A DNA stretch of 64,000 nt, from positions 9,238,001 through 9,302,000 of the forward strand of contig NZ_CP042997.1 of the NCBI RefSeq assembly GCF_008087625.1. Direction: 5' to 3'. Positions 15,692 to 25,329 of the stretch are shown here, one piece after another (within the stretch, counting starts at the first letter, position 1; each line of letters begins with the position of its first letter). The translations under genes and the position numbers were made by a program. Source of the DNA: Aquisphaera giovannonii. Its GTDB lineage: Bacteria > Planctomycetota > Planctomycetia > Isosphaerales > Isosphaeraceae. The notes beneath the pieces were generated by a model, which saw only the letters and a list, made by a program, of their open reading frames with translations, searched no databases and was not told the origin of the DNA.

Positions 15692-17224
15692 CTACTCCTG
15701 GACTGCGGCCACGCGGAAACCGAGGGCGTTGCTCCGGTTGTCCGGCGTGTCCCTGAGGCGGTACGCCGGGCGGCAGAGCCACGGGTCGTAGCACCAGCTA
15801 CCGCCCCGGATCACCCGGTACGGGGCCTCCGATGGTCCGGCAGGATCCGCATCCGGCGAAAATCTGTAGTAAACATCCGAATATCGATCCTGGCACCACT
15901 CCCATACATTCCCCTGCATATCGTACAGACCCCATCGGTTGGGCTTCTTCTGGCCGACGGGGTGCGTCTTCTTCTCCGAATTGCCGTCAAACCAGGCGTA
16001 CTGTTCCAGGGCGGAATCGTCACCGCCGAATGGATGCTTCATGGCCTCCTCGGAGTTGCGGGGCGCGCGGCAGGCATATTCCCACTCCGCCTCCGTCGGG
16101 AGGCGATAGCCGCTTCCCCCCTGGATCGTGACCGCGTCGCCTTCGATCTTGTAATACGGCCGACGGCTTTCCCTCTCGCTCAGCTTGTTGCAGAAGCACA
16201 CGGCGTCGAGCCAGGAAACCTGCTCCACCGGCAGAAGCTCCGAGTCGTTGAACCTGCTCGGGTTCTCGCCCATCACCTGGCGGTACTCATACTGCGTCAC
16301 CTCGTAAACGCCCAGGTAGAACGGCCTGGTGATCGTCACGCGATGCTGGGGCTTCTCGTCCGCGTAGGCCTGGGATTCTCCTGTGGCTCCCATCAGGAAA
16401 GGCCCCGCGGGGATGAGCCTCATCTTCATGCCGATCGAGTTGCTGATCAGCTCCCTCTCCGTGGCGGAGGCGGTCGGGCGGGCCGTCTCCAGCAGCGTCT
16501 CGACGCGCTGGCGGGCGGAATTGTCGCCGCTGAGGTAGAGGCCGATGACCTTGGTCATCCGCCCGGCGGCCGCGCCACCCTGCCGGGCCACGCAGGCGAG
16601 CGTGGCCACGTCGCCGGTCCAGTCCCTCGGCACCTCGGCCAGGATCGCGTAGTCCGTCTGGCCGGCGCGGGTGGTCTGGTCGTGCCATTTGAGGTCGAAG
16701 TAAAGGGTCTGGCCCTCGTCCCGCGTGCCCGCCACGACGATCTGGTCGTGCGCGGGGAGGCGATCGACCTGAATGTTGGTCTTGACCTCGTTGTAATCTC
16801 TCTCGGTCTTCGAGCCACCTCCACCCGCTTCGACGCCCACGCCGAAGACCTTGAAGCCGATCCGTCCCCCGCCTCCGTACTCGACGTTCAGGTCCGTCAC
16901 TCGATGCTCCTGCCGCTGCTCGTGCTGCGGGCCGACGACGCTGGTGCCCGTCTGCGTCTTCGGCAGGTGGTCGAGGACTGTGACCGTCTTCGGCAGCCTC
17001 AGCTCGTAGCGGAGGCTCTCGATGGTGCTTTCCTCGGCATTGAAGTTGGCCGAGACCGGAATCACCACCACGATGACCCTCCGGGCCGAATCGGCCTGCT
17101 GCGGCGGCTTGACCTCCGCGCAGGAGAACAGCCGTCGAGCGTCGAACTCGACGGGGTCCTGCGCACTGGCAAGGTTCGCCATCCCACCGACGATCAGGAC
17201 ACCGAGCAGGGCTCTTCCAGGCAT
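15692..17224 (-). CDS. DGR target: secreted protein with FGE/SUMF1-type lectin-fold domain
   Basis: A 510-residue exported protein diversified by the DGR. Signal peptide residues 1-21 (GRALLGVLIVGGMANLASA, cut before Gln22). Residues 30-250 form a beta-rich domain I do not recognise, with VIVVVIPVSANFNAEESTIE and a glycine-rich VEYGGGGRIGFKVFGVGVEAG stretch. Residues 262-507 are a formylglycine-generating-enzyme/sulfatase-modifying-factor-like domain, starting NSIGMKMRLIPAGPFLMGAT, with YRLPTEAEWEYACR and WGLYDMQGNVWEWCQD. This C-type lectin-like fold is a common DGR display scaffold. VR covers residues 467-507. Compared with the template-encoded sequence ten residues differ: Y469, C478, Y479, W482, L483, Y488, L490, D492, S498 and A500. 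The protein is probably a surface or periplasmic binding protein rather than an enzyme. Start ATG 17224 opens the signal peptide. Confidence 0.93.
   Translation of the reverse strand: MPGRALLGVLIVGGMANLASAQDPVEFDARRLFSCAEVKPPQQADSARRVIVVVIPVSANFNAEESTIESLRYELRLPKTVTVLDHLPKTQTGTSVVGPQHEQRQEHRVTDLNVEYGGGGRIGFKVFGVGVEAGGGGSKTERDYNEVKTNIQVDRLPAHDQIVVAGTRDEGQTLYFDLKWHDQTTRAGQTDYAILAEVPRDWTGDVATLACVARQGGAAAGRMTKVIGLYLSGDNSARQRVETLLETARPTASATERELISNSIGMKMRLIPAGPFLMGATGESQAYADEKPQHRVTITRPFYLGVYEVTQYEYRQVMGENPSRFNDSELLPVEQVSWLDAVCFCNKLSERESRRPYYKIEGDAVTIQGGSGYRLPTEAEWEYACRAPRNSEEAMKHPFGGDDSALEQYAWFDGNSEKKTHPVGQKKPNRWGLYDMQGNVWEWCQDRYSDVYYRFSPDADPAGPSEAPYRVIRGGSWCYDPWLCRPAYRLRDTPDNRSNALGFRVAAVQE
15703..15827 (-). 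repeat. DGR variable repeat (VR)
   Basis: The 125-bp 3'-terminal part of the target gene, ending three codons before its stop. It aligns gaplessly to TR at 13923-14047 with 14 substitutions, all at template adenines: changes are to T, C and G. The conserved distal 23 bases (15703-15725) are the candidate initiation site for replacement. Twenty-eight bp beyond it, in the 3' flank, is a short GGGC-ACAT-GCCC inverted repeat (15664-15675) in the place where some DGRs have a hairpin that promotes homing; the stem is only four base pairs so this is weak. Confidence 0.95.
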
Positions 17225-17475
17225 GGAACGATCTCTCGGGCAGGAGTTGAGGTCGAGGCCGCGGAATGGAGCTATTATGTTCCGACCGTGCATTCGTCGC
17301 GAGATGTCATTTCTTCAGCGTCCGGCCCACCACGGTTCGGAAATGAAGGCGCCGGCCAGGATTGGTCTTCACCGACCAGCCGGCCCGGCAGCCCGGCCGC
17401 AGGCACCCGATGCTCTTACGCGAGGACATTAGCTGCGGGTAGCATGGACGACATCCCTGACCTTGAGGCCCTGCC

Positions 17476-17847
17476 ATGCCGCGGCACGAAGACATCGTTC
17501 GCCAGATTGCCGAGCTCGACCCAGTCGACCGCGAGGAGCTCCTCATCCAGCTCGGCACCTTGCCGCCCTTCGGGTGGTCCGGCCACCCATGGCGTTACTG
17601 GCCCGGCCTCCCGAGTTTCCCCTCGATCGTCAGGACCCCCGACGTATGCGGAGGGTCCGCACGTCTCATCCGCACGCGTGCGCCGGTCTGGACCCTGGAA
17701 CGCATGCGCCAGCTCGGGATCTCGGATGCCGACATCCTGTCCAGTTCTCCCAGGTTGCAGGCGGCCGATCTCGTGCAGGCCTGGGCTTATGCCGATCAGC
17801 ACCGCGAGGAAATCGAGAAGGAGATCCGGGAGAACGAAGAGGAATAG
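17476..17847 (+). CDS. DUF433 domain protein (copy 2, with N-terminal extension)
   Basis: A 123-residue protein. Residues 1-50 form an extension with a helix (HEDIVRQIAELDPVDREELL) and an aromatic linker (GWSGHPWRYWPGLPSF); residues 50-123 are a DUF433 domain (VCGGSARLIRTRAPVWTLER, RMRQLGISDADILSSSPRL, IEKEIRENEEE). Compared with copy 1, the Asp of CGGD and the Gly of RGTR are replaced, so the domain may be degenerate. It is preceded by the divergent DGR target gene. As with copy 1 there is no adjacent toxin gene. Start ATG 17476 is the natural beginning of the extension. Confidence 0.75.
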   Translation: MPRHEDIVRQIAELDPVDREELLIQLGTLPPFGWSGHPWRYWPGLPSFPSIVRTPDVCGGSARLIRTRAPVWTLERMRQLGISDADILSSSPRLQAADLVQAWAYADQHREEIEKEIRENEEE

Positions 17848-18060
17848 CCGAGACCGACTCGCCGGCCATGGCTCGCGCGGTCGCCGGACGGAGCCGGCTC
17901 CCACGGAATCATCCTGAGGTCACCGGGTAGTCCTGGCGCGAGCGAGGAAGCGGGGGAAGCCGCCCTTGCGGATACGGCCCCCGGCGGGCTCTGATGGAGG
18001 CGTCGGCGACGGATGTCCGTGGGCCGGCGTCGAGTGCCAGGCCCGCTTCGGGACCCCGCG

Positions 18061-19521
18061 ATGTTCCGGTCGATCCGAAACCAGATCCTGATCCCGATCG
18101 TGGCCATCCAGGCGGCGGCGGTCGCCGCGGTGGCGCTCACGGCGGCGACGCTGGCGGCGCGGCGGGTCGAGCGGGAGGTGGTGGACCGGCTCAACGGCGT
18201 GCTCGAGACGCTCGGCCGCGCGGGGATCCCCTACACGCCGAGCACGCTGGAGAAGATGCGGGGGCTCTCCGGGGCCCATTTCGCCGTCTACGACGAGGCC
18301 GGCCGCCTCGTGGACGCGACGATCGAGGCGCCGCGGGCCCTGCCCCCGGACGTCGACGCGGGGGGGCCGGCGGAGCGGCTCGGCGCGCTCGGCGAGTACC
18401 CCGCGATCCTCCTCGACGGCACGCGCTACTTCGCCGCCAGGATGAGGGCCGCGGCGTCGGGCCTACCCGCCCCCGCCTCGCGCGCGTCGACGCTCCTGGT
18501 CCTCTACCCCGAGACGAGCTGGCGGCAGGCCCGCCGCGAGGCGGCCACGGCGCCGCTGGTGGTCGGCTCCGGGGCCTTGCTGCTGATGGCCGGCGTCACG
18601 GGCTGGACGGCCCAGCGGATCGGCCGGCGGATCCAGCGGCTCGAGCGGCAGGTCGCCCGGATCGCCGGCGGCGACTTCGAGGAGCTGGAGCCCGGGAATC
18701 GGCCGGACGAGGTCCGCGACCTGGCCCTGTCGGTGAACACGATGTGCGGCCGGCTCCGCGAGATGCAGGGAACCATCCGCCGGTCCGAGCGCGAGCGGCT
18801 GCTCGCGCAGGTCGGCGCGGGGCTCGCCCACCAGCTCCGGAACGCGCTCACCGGCGCGCGGATGAGCGTGCAGCTCCACGCCCGGCGGTTCCCGCCGCCG
18901 GAGGGGGACGAGACCCTGAAGGTCGCGATCCGCCAGCTCGCGATGACCGAGGACCAGGTGAAGGGCCTCCTCTCCCTCGGCCGCGCCGAGCGGCGGCCGC
19001 CGGAGGCCTGCGACGCCCGGGCCCTCCTGGACGAGGTCGCCGGCCTGATCGGGCCCGCCGGCCAGCACGCGCGCGTGCGGCTGGTCGTGGACGGGCGCGA
19101 CGGCGAGGGGCCGCTCCCCCTGTTCGGCGACCGGGCGAACGTGCGCGCGGCCGTCCTGAACATGGCCCTCAACGCGATCGAGGCCGCGGGAGCCGGCGGC
19201 GAGGTCCGGCTCGGCGCGACCACCGACCACGAGGCCGGCGTCACGACCTTCGAGATCGCCGACGACGGGCCCGGCCCGCCCCCGGAGCTGGCCGCGAACC
19301 TCTGCGAGCCGTTCGTCACCGGCAAGCGCGAGGGCGTCGGCCTGGGCCTCGCGCTGGCCCGGCAGGTCGCCGAGGGCCACGGCGGCCGCCTCGAGTGGAC
19401 GCGAGAGGGCGGCATCACCGCCTTCCGCCTGACGCTCCCCGCGGGCGAGGACGGGGCGAAGGCGTCCGCGGCGACATACCGGCAGATGGCCGCGGCGACG
19501 CCCGCGGCCGGGAGGGGCTGA
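18061..19521 (+). CDS. Membrane sensor histidine kinase
   Basis: A 486-residue class I sensor kinase. One membrane helix near residues 8-33, a periplasmic sensing region (34-160), a second helix (164-184), a HAMP domain (184-240, RIGRRIQRLERQVARIAGGD), a HisKA domain with the phosphorylated His257 in GLAHQLRNALTG, and an ATPase domain with NMALNAIEA (N box), ADDGPGPPP (G1) and GVGLGLALARQ (G2). ATG 18061 starts the protein directly ahead of the first helix. Its partner is the NtrC-type regulator that follows, although a 240-bp repeat separates the two genes. The stimulus is unknown. Confidence 0.88.
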   Translation: MFRSIRNQILIPIVAIQAAAVAAVALTAATLAARRVEREVVDRLNGVLETLGRAGIPYTPSTLEKMRGLSGAHFAVYDEAGRLVDATIEAPRALPPDVDAGGPAERLGALGEYPAILLDGTRYFAARMRAAASGLPAPASRASTLLVLYPETSWRQARREAATAPLVVGSGALLLMAGVTGWTAQRIGRRIQRLERQVARIAGGDFEELEPGNRPDEVRDLALSVNTMCGRLREMQGTIRRSERERLLAQVGAGLAHQLRNALTGARMSVQLHARRFPPPEGDETLKVAIRQLAMTEDQVKGLLSLGRAERRPPEACDARALLDEVAGLIGPAGQHARVRLVVDGRDGEGPLPLFGDRANVRAAVLNMALNAIEAAGAGGEVRLGATTDHEAGVTTFEIADDGPGPPPELAANLCEPFVTGKREGVGLGLALARQVAEGHGGRLEWTREGGITAFRLTLPAGEDGAKASAATYRQMAAATPAAGRG

Positions 19522-19755
19522 GTGGCTATCCCATCGGTCCGTCGCCGCGTCGCTCGGACTCGCCCCGGATGCATCCCGGCGATCGGCGGGCGCCTGATCC
19601 GCTTCCCCCCTTACCAAGGGGGGATACAGGGGGGTGAATTCGACCGCCTCGGCCCGCGACGTCCACCCCCTCTCATTCCCCCTTGGCAAGGGGGAGAACC
19701 GGGCTCGCCCTCCTCGCTCGCCGGGGATTCCAGGAAGCTTCACTCATGGGACAGA
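19522..19755. repeat. Family A element, copy 2, inverted, between kinase and regulator
   Basis: Aligned in reverse complement to 6862-7094 across its whole length, including both termini (gtggctatcccatcgg on the left, catgggacaga on the right), the paired G/C-run dyads and the gaaWtcacccccctgtatccc segment. It begins at the base after the kinase stop codon and ends eight bases before the regulator ATG, so it makes up essentially the whole gap. Confidence 0.78.
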
Positions 19756-19762
19756 TTTTGAG

Positions 19763-21199
<1,437 letters not shown>

Positions 21200-21269
21200 A
21201 GGATCGCGAACCCTCACGCGGGGATCGCCCAGGGCGGGCATGCGAAACCTAATATGCCTCACCTAACCT

Positions 21270-21388
21270 GGTGCCTCGTCACGCCTCGGAGTTCGGGTTC
21301 CATTGCCGGGAGGGCGAGGCTCCCGCCGAGCCGTGTGGGGGCTCGGCGGGAGCCTCGCCCTCCCGAAAATCAAGCCGTGACAGAGCAC
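21270..21388. repeat. Family C inverted-repeat element, copy 1
   Basis: About 119 bp. Ends ggtgcctcgtcacg and cgtgacagagcac are approximate inverses, and the interior is a strong hairpin with arms starting GGGAGGGCGAGGCTCCCGCC and its complement. A second copy at 28020-28173 has the same ends and the same hairpin arms. It lies 70 bp after the regulator gene and could also stop transcription. Confidence 0.75.
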
Positions 21389-21403
21389 TATAAATGAGAA
21401 CAC

Positions 21404-21588
21404 GTGACCACACGCGTGAGCGTGTGGTTCAAACGGGCGAAGCCTCCAGCCTCCGGCGTCAGCCGGACAGGCATGCGGCGACGCCGACACGCCAGCCCGG
21501 CAGGCCGGGCCCTCCGGCACCGGATCGCACTGACGTGCGAGGCTGGAGGCTTCGCCCGTCCGAACCACGGGCTCACGCCCGTGGTCAC
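21404..21588. repeat. 185-bp element with long terminal inverted repeats
   Basis: Begins GTGACCACACGCGTGAGCGT and ends with the near inverse (...acgcccgtggtcac); the arms stay complementary for about 50 bp, through ACGGGCGAAGCCTCCAGCCT. A roughly 80-bp GC-rich centre separates them. No coding capacity. The arrangement is that of a small non-autonomous element; only one copy is in the window. Confidence 0.7.
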
Positions 21589-22214
21589 TTGCGCATACGG
21601 AACCGTGCCGAAGGTCAACCCTCGGAGACGGGCCCTCACGCGGGAGTCGAGGACGTGGAGTCTCGGTGCTCGATCTGCGGTGGCGAGGCAGGCGGTGCGG
21701 TGTGTTGTTCCCCGTGCTCCGGCCTGCTGCGACGGGTGCGAGGCGACTTCGATCACGCCCCGGGCCTGCCCCCGGATCACTACCCAGCCTCGGTTCATCG
21801 AGGAGCTGAGCGTCCACTCGCTGGACGGGATGCGCCGGCCCCTCGAAGCCGATGAAGGCTCCCCGGTTTCCTCGCCTGACCGGGTAGGTCGCCCACCTCC
21901 CTGACCCGGGGCTGTTGGAGACGAGGCGAGCCGACGGAGTGGATCATCCCCCGGGGCCCGATGCGCGGTCGGGCCGCGTTGCCTCTCCCGCTCCCGCTCG
22001 GCGGGATAGGGGGACATCTTCGATCCTCGGCGTCGCTTGGCGCAACAGGTCCGGCCATCGCAATCTCGCGTCAACGCCGTCGCGAGCAGCCGATCTTCAA
22101 CGACCCACTTTCGCCCTCCCCCACGGTGGGGGAGCCGACCGGAGCGTCGCGTCTCCACTCCGGGGCGGTGGCGGGCCTCCGGCTTCCTCAGGACGCCCGC
22201 GCGAACGGCCCGGG
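21589..22214. other. Intergenic region without recognised gene
   Basis: About 625 bp with several overlapping open frames on both strands, none with a domain, signal peptide or plausible start. A small perfect dyad (ctcccccacggtgggggag, near 22117-22135) is the only structure I noticed. The long frames reflect base composition. Confidence 0.4.
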
Positions 22215-23396
22215 TCAGCCCCCGAGCTTCCTGCCGTCGAACTTCTTCATGAGGCTTGAGCGCCTCGTATTCCGCTCCCGGATCTCGCGGATCCGCGCGA
22301 GGGCCTCGTCGGTCCGGCCGGAGCGGGCGGCGAGGTCGCGGAGGTCCACGAGGAGCTGGACCGCCTCGTCATACTCCTTCGGCTTCGACGCGGCGATGAG
22401 CTCCTCCACCTGCTTCCATGCGGCCGGCTCGCGTTTGGCGAGCTCGTCCAGGTGGCGGGCCCGCGCCTCGGCCCGTTCGCGATCGAGTCGTGCTCTTTCC
22501 CGGACGTCCTTCTCGGCCTTCTTGCGGGCCTTCTCCGAGGCCAGGGCGTCGCGCGCGACGAGCAGCTCCCGCACCGTGCGTCGGCCGGTCTTCGGGGCAT
22601 GGCCCTTCTTCGACCGCGGTGCGGTCGCCTCGCGGAACCGCCTGGCGAGCTCGGCCCGGATCCGCATCTCCCCGTCGCCGGCCAGGAGCTGCGCGAGGTA
22701 GTCGTCCTTCTCCGCGATGGGGAGCGACCGGATCCACCTCGCCATGTCGGCCCGCGAGGGGGGCGTGACAGCCTCGCCGGTGCTCCCGGCGGCGGCCACC
22801 TCGATCAGGTCGCCATCGATCCGGAGGAACTCCGCCAGCGTCTTCAGCGGCCCCGTGAGCTTCGCCAGGCCCGGCGGCACCGGCGGCTCGAGCTCATCCT
22901 CTGCCTCGTCCTCCTCCGGACCGCGGTAGGAAATCGAGGCGAGCCAGCCGATGTAGAGCGCCCGCAGGTCCCCGCGCATCAGGTCGTCGCGGATCGGCAG
23001 CAGCGAGGACATCCACCTCTCCCCGCCCTCTTCCCAATCGCCCCCCTCTTCCTGGGACAGGAAGTCGATCGCCGCGTGTTCCTCACCCTCGGAGATCGAG
23101 AGGTAGAACTCCCCCTCGTCGAAGCCGTACACCTCCGCCGCGTCGAGGTCGAACAACCCCTTCGGGATCCGGAACGCGACCTGGTGGGTGCCCCAGTTGG
23201 CGACGTGGACGAACGCGTCGAAGTAACGCTCCAGCACCTCGGACGGCTTGCCCCGGAAGTCGCCGTAGTTGTACGTGTTCGTGAAGCTCGTCGCCGTGAT
23301 CTGGGCCCGCGACGAGAGCCGCCGGAGCTCGTCCATCTCGTCCTGGCCGAGCGGGCGGTCGATCGCCCGGAACTCGTAATACTGGTACTCGCTCAT
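22215..23396 (-). CDS. Uncharacterised protein with charged coiled-coil C-terminus
   Basis: A 393-residue cytoplasmic protein. The N-terminal part (about 1-110: SEYQYYEFRAIDRPL, SFTNTYNYGDFRGKP, YFDAFVHVANWGTHQ) looks like a conserved domain seen in other bacterial proteins that I cannot name with certainty. A middle acidic region (GPEEDEAEDELEPP) is followed by a long Arg/Glu/Ala-rich helix (about 270-350), likely a coiled coil. I start at ATG 23396, which overlaps the stop of the zinc-ribbon gene upstream (ATGA), so the two are translationally coupled. Function unknown. Confidence 0.75.
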   Translation of the reverse strand: MSEYQYYEFRAIDRPLGQDEMDELRRLSSRAQITATSFTNTYNYGDFRGKPSEVLERYFDAFVHVANWGTHQVAFRIPKGLFDLDAAEVYGFDEGEFYLSISEGEEHAAIDFLSQEEGGDWEEGGERWMSSLLPIRDDLMRGDLRALYIGWLASISYRGPEEDEAEDELEPPVPPGLAKLTGPLKTLAEFLRIDGDLIEVAAAGSTGEAVTPPSRADMARWIRSLPIAEKDDYLAQLLAGDGEMRIRAELARRFREATAPRSKKGHAPKTGRRTVRELLVARDALASEKARKKAEKDVRERARLDRERAEARARHLDELAKREPAAWKQVEELIAASKPKEYDEAVQLLVDLRDLAARSGRTDEALARIREIRERNTRRSSLMKKFDGRKLGG

Positions 23397-23686
23397 CGCA
23401 GGTCCTCGTCCCCCGGACGGTCCGCCCCCGCGGCGGCGGCGGCCTCCTTGACGGCCAGCGCGAGGCCCTTGGGGTCCTCGACGTACAGCTCGGCGAGCCC
23501 GCACGCGGCGCACACGCGGGCCGTCAGCCGATGGGCGACCGGCTCCTTGAAGATCCGCGCCTCCGGCCTCCGGTACGCCAGGGCCACGACGGGTGTGGAC
23601 GAGATCCGGTCGACGCTCGAGACGACCGGGACGTCGCCGAGGATTTCCGTCGAGCCGCACTTCGGGCATGGGCGATCCATGGACAT
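23393..23686 (-). CDS. Small zinc-ribbon-like protein
   Basis: A 97-residue protein with two cysteine pairs, CPKC near the N-terminus (DRPCPKCGSTEI) and CAAC at about 59-62 (ARVCAACGLAELYV), spaced as in a split zinc ribbon, which suggests a structural metal site. Between them is a short hydrophobic beta region. Start ATG 23686 sits directly before the first cysteines. Its stop overlaps the start of the following 393-residue gene, so they form a two-gene unit. No enzymatic motif is visible. Confidence 0.7.
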   Translation of the reverse strand: MSMDRPCPKCGSTEILGDVPVVSSVDRISSTPVVALAYRRPEARIFKEPVAHRLTARVCAACGLAELYVEDPKGLALAVKEAAAAAGADRPGDEDLR

Positions 23687-23773
23687 TCCGGCCTCCTCGC
23701 GGACGTGAGCTCCCCCAGGACGGAGTCTACAGCCGCCGGCCCCGCCGGCCAAGCGCCGGCCCGGATCCGCCGA

Positions 23774-25066
23774 TCACGCCTCGTCCGACACGCCGTGCCG
23801 CCGCAGGATCTCGCGGACCGCGGGGCTCCCCTGGAGCTTCGCCGGGGGCTTCGCGCCGGCCGCGAGCAGGGCCTCGACGGTCCCCGCGTAGTCGCCCGTC
23901 CGGGAATGCCAGCCGTTCTCGGAGCCGTGCGAGGCCCAGCCGAGGGGCGTCCCCTTGAAGTCGGAGTCGGTCGCCTCGAGATCCGGGCGGGACCGGAGGA
24001 CGATCCGGGCCATCTCCGCATTGCCGTGGAAGGCCGCCCAGTGCAGGGGCGTGGCCCCATGCTGCCCCCGGGCGGTCGCGGGGAATCCGCACTCGAGCAT
24101 CAGCCGGACGGCGGCCGCGTCGTTGTTCCTCGCCGCGTCGGCGACCTCGCGCAGGTCGGACTCCGGGAGGCCCTTCACGAGGCCCGGCTCCGCGGCCAGG
24201 AGGGCCCGGGCCTTCGCCTCGTCGCCGGCCCAGCACGCCTCGATCAGCTTGAGAGGCGGCGGCGTGCGCGACTCCAGCAATTCCAGGACGTCGCCGCGGC
24301 CGAACTTGCGGGCGACCCGATGCGGCGACAGGAAGAAGCCGAGCGTCCACTGGTAGATCGTGCCGCCGCTCCTCGGGTCGGCCTTCGGGAAGAATTCGTC
24401 GCTGACCCGCATCCGGATGCAGCCCGGATCGGCGTCGAGGTGCTTCCGAGCGAGGCCCCCGTCGCCGAGCGCGGCGGCCATGAGGAGGTCCGTGGCGCAG
24501 CCGCGCGAGACGAGATACCTCGCCACGTCCTGGCGGTTATCGAGCATGTACTGGGCCGGCGTCGATTCGTGGTCGACGTCGCGGGCGTCGATCCTCGCGC
24601 CGCGGTCCAGCAGGAAGGCGGCGGTCTCGACGTCCGCGGCGAGGTGCAAGGGGGTCATGCCGTCGGGCCCACGCTCGTGCACGACCTCGGGATTCGCGGC
24701 GACCAGCTCCGCCAGCTTCTCGGTCATCCCCAGCCGGGCCGCCGCGTGCGCATCCACGAGGGCGCCGCGCTCGACGGCGTATCGCGCGACGTCCGGGCTC
24801 GCCCCGTGGAGGATCCCGAAGCCGCCGGCCCACCACCTCGACTTCGCATTGAGGTCCGCGCCGGCGTCGAGCAGCGCGTCGAGCATGGCGCGGCTCCTCG
24901 CCCGCACCACGGCCGGCGAATCGAACGGCCCGTCCGGGTCGTCGATCCGGGCCCGGAGCCCGGGATGGCCCTGGAGGAGTTCGCGGACGCGGTCGGCGTC
25001 ATCCGCCTCGAACGCGCGCGTCAACTGTTCGGCGGGATCGCTCGACCCCGGGTGCGTCGTGCTCAC
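23774..25066 (-). CDS. Ankyrin-repeat protein
   Basis: A 430-residue soluble protein built of ankyrin repeats, with recognisable units such as DGMTPLHLAADVETAAFLLD, STPAQYMLDNRQDVARYLVS and GATPLHWAAFHGNAEMARIV. Ankyrin repeats mediate protein-protein contacts. I choose the GTG start at 25066 (VSTTHPGSSDPAEQLTRAFE), since the upstream frame has no features and lacks the domain. There is no signal peptide. It is divergent from the ECF sigma factor gene and follows no obvious operon partner. Confidence 0.85.
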   Translation of the reverse strand: MSTTHPGSSDPAEQLTRAFEADDADRVRELLQGHPGLRARIDDPDGPFDSPAVVRARSRAMLDALLDAGADLNAKSRWWAGGFGILHGASPDVARYAVERGALVDAHAAARLGMTEKLAELVAANPEVVHERGPDGMTPLHLAADVETAAFLLDRGARIDARDVDHESTPAQYMLDNRQDVARYLVSRGCATDLLMAAALGDGGLARKHLDADPGCIRMRVSDEFFPKADPRSGGTIYQWTLGFFLSPHRVARKFGRGDVLELLESRTPPPLKLIEACWAGDEAKARALLAAEPGLVKGLPESDLREVADAARNNDAAAVRLMLECGFPATARGQHGATPLHWAAFHGNAEMARIVLRSRPDLEATDSDFKGTPLGWASHGSENGWHSRTGDYAGTVEALLAAGAKPPAKLQGSPAVREILRRHGVSDEA

Positions 25067-25329
25067 GAGTCCCCCCAATTCCCTCCGGACCGGCCGGGAC
25101 GGGATGGCGAATCCGGCGCCCCCGGGCCCTCGTGCCCTCCCGCGACGCGCGCGGGCGTGCGTGCGGTCCCCGGCCGGGAGTATAGCCTGCCTCGACCTCG
25201 GCGTCACGCCCGCCGGGGGGCGTTGCCGAGGCGGCGGTGAACTTTCCCGTCGGCGGGCGCAACCTGTAGGGTGGGCGGGACTCGACAACCGCGAGGAATC
25301 CCGCCCGTCCCCGGGGGGCGCGGCGCGTC

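Noticed and set aside
21589-22214. Several overlapping frames of 70-250 codons on both strands
   Set aside because: None has a domain, signal peptide or credible ribosome site, and most run through repeat sequence.
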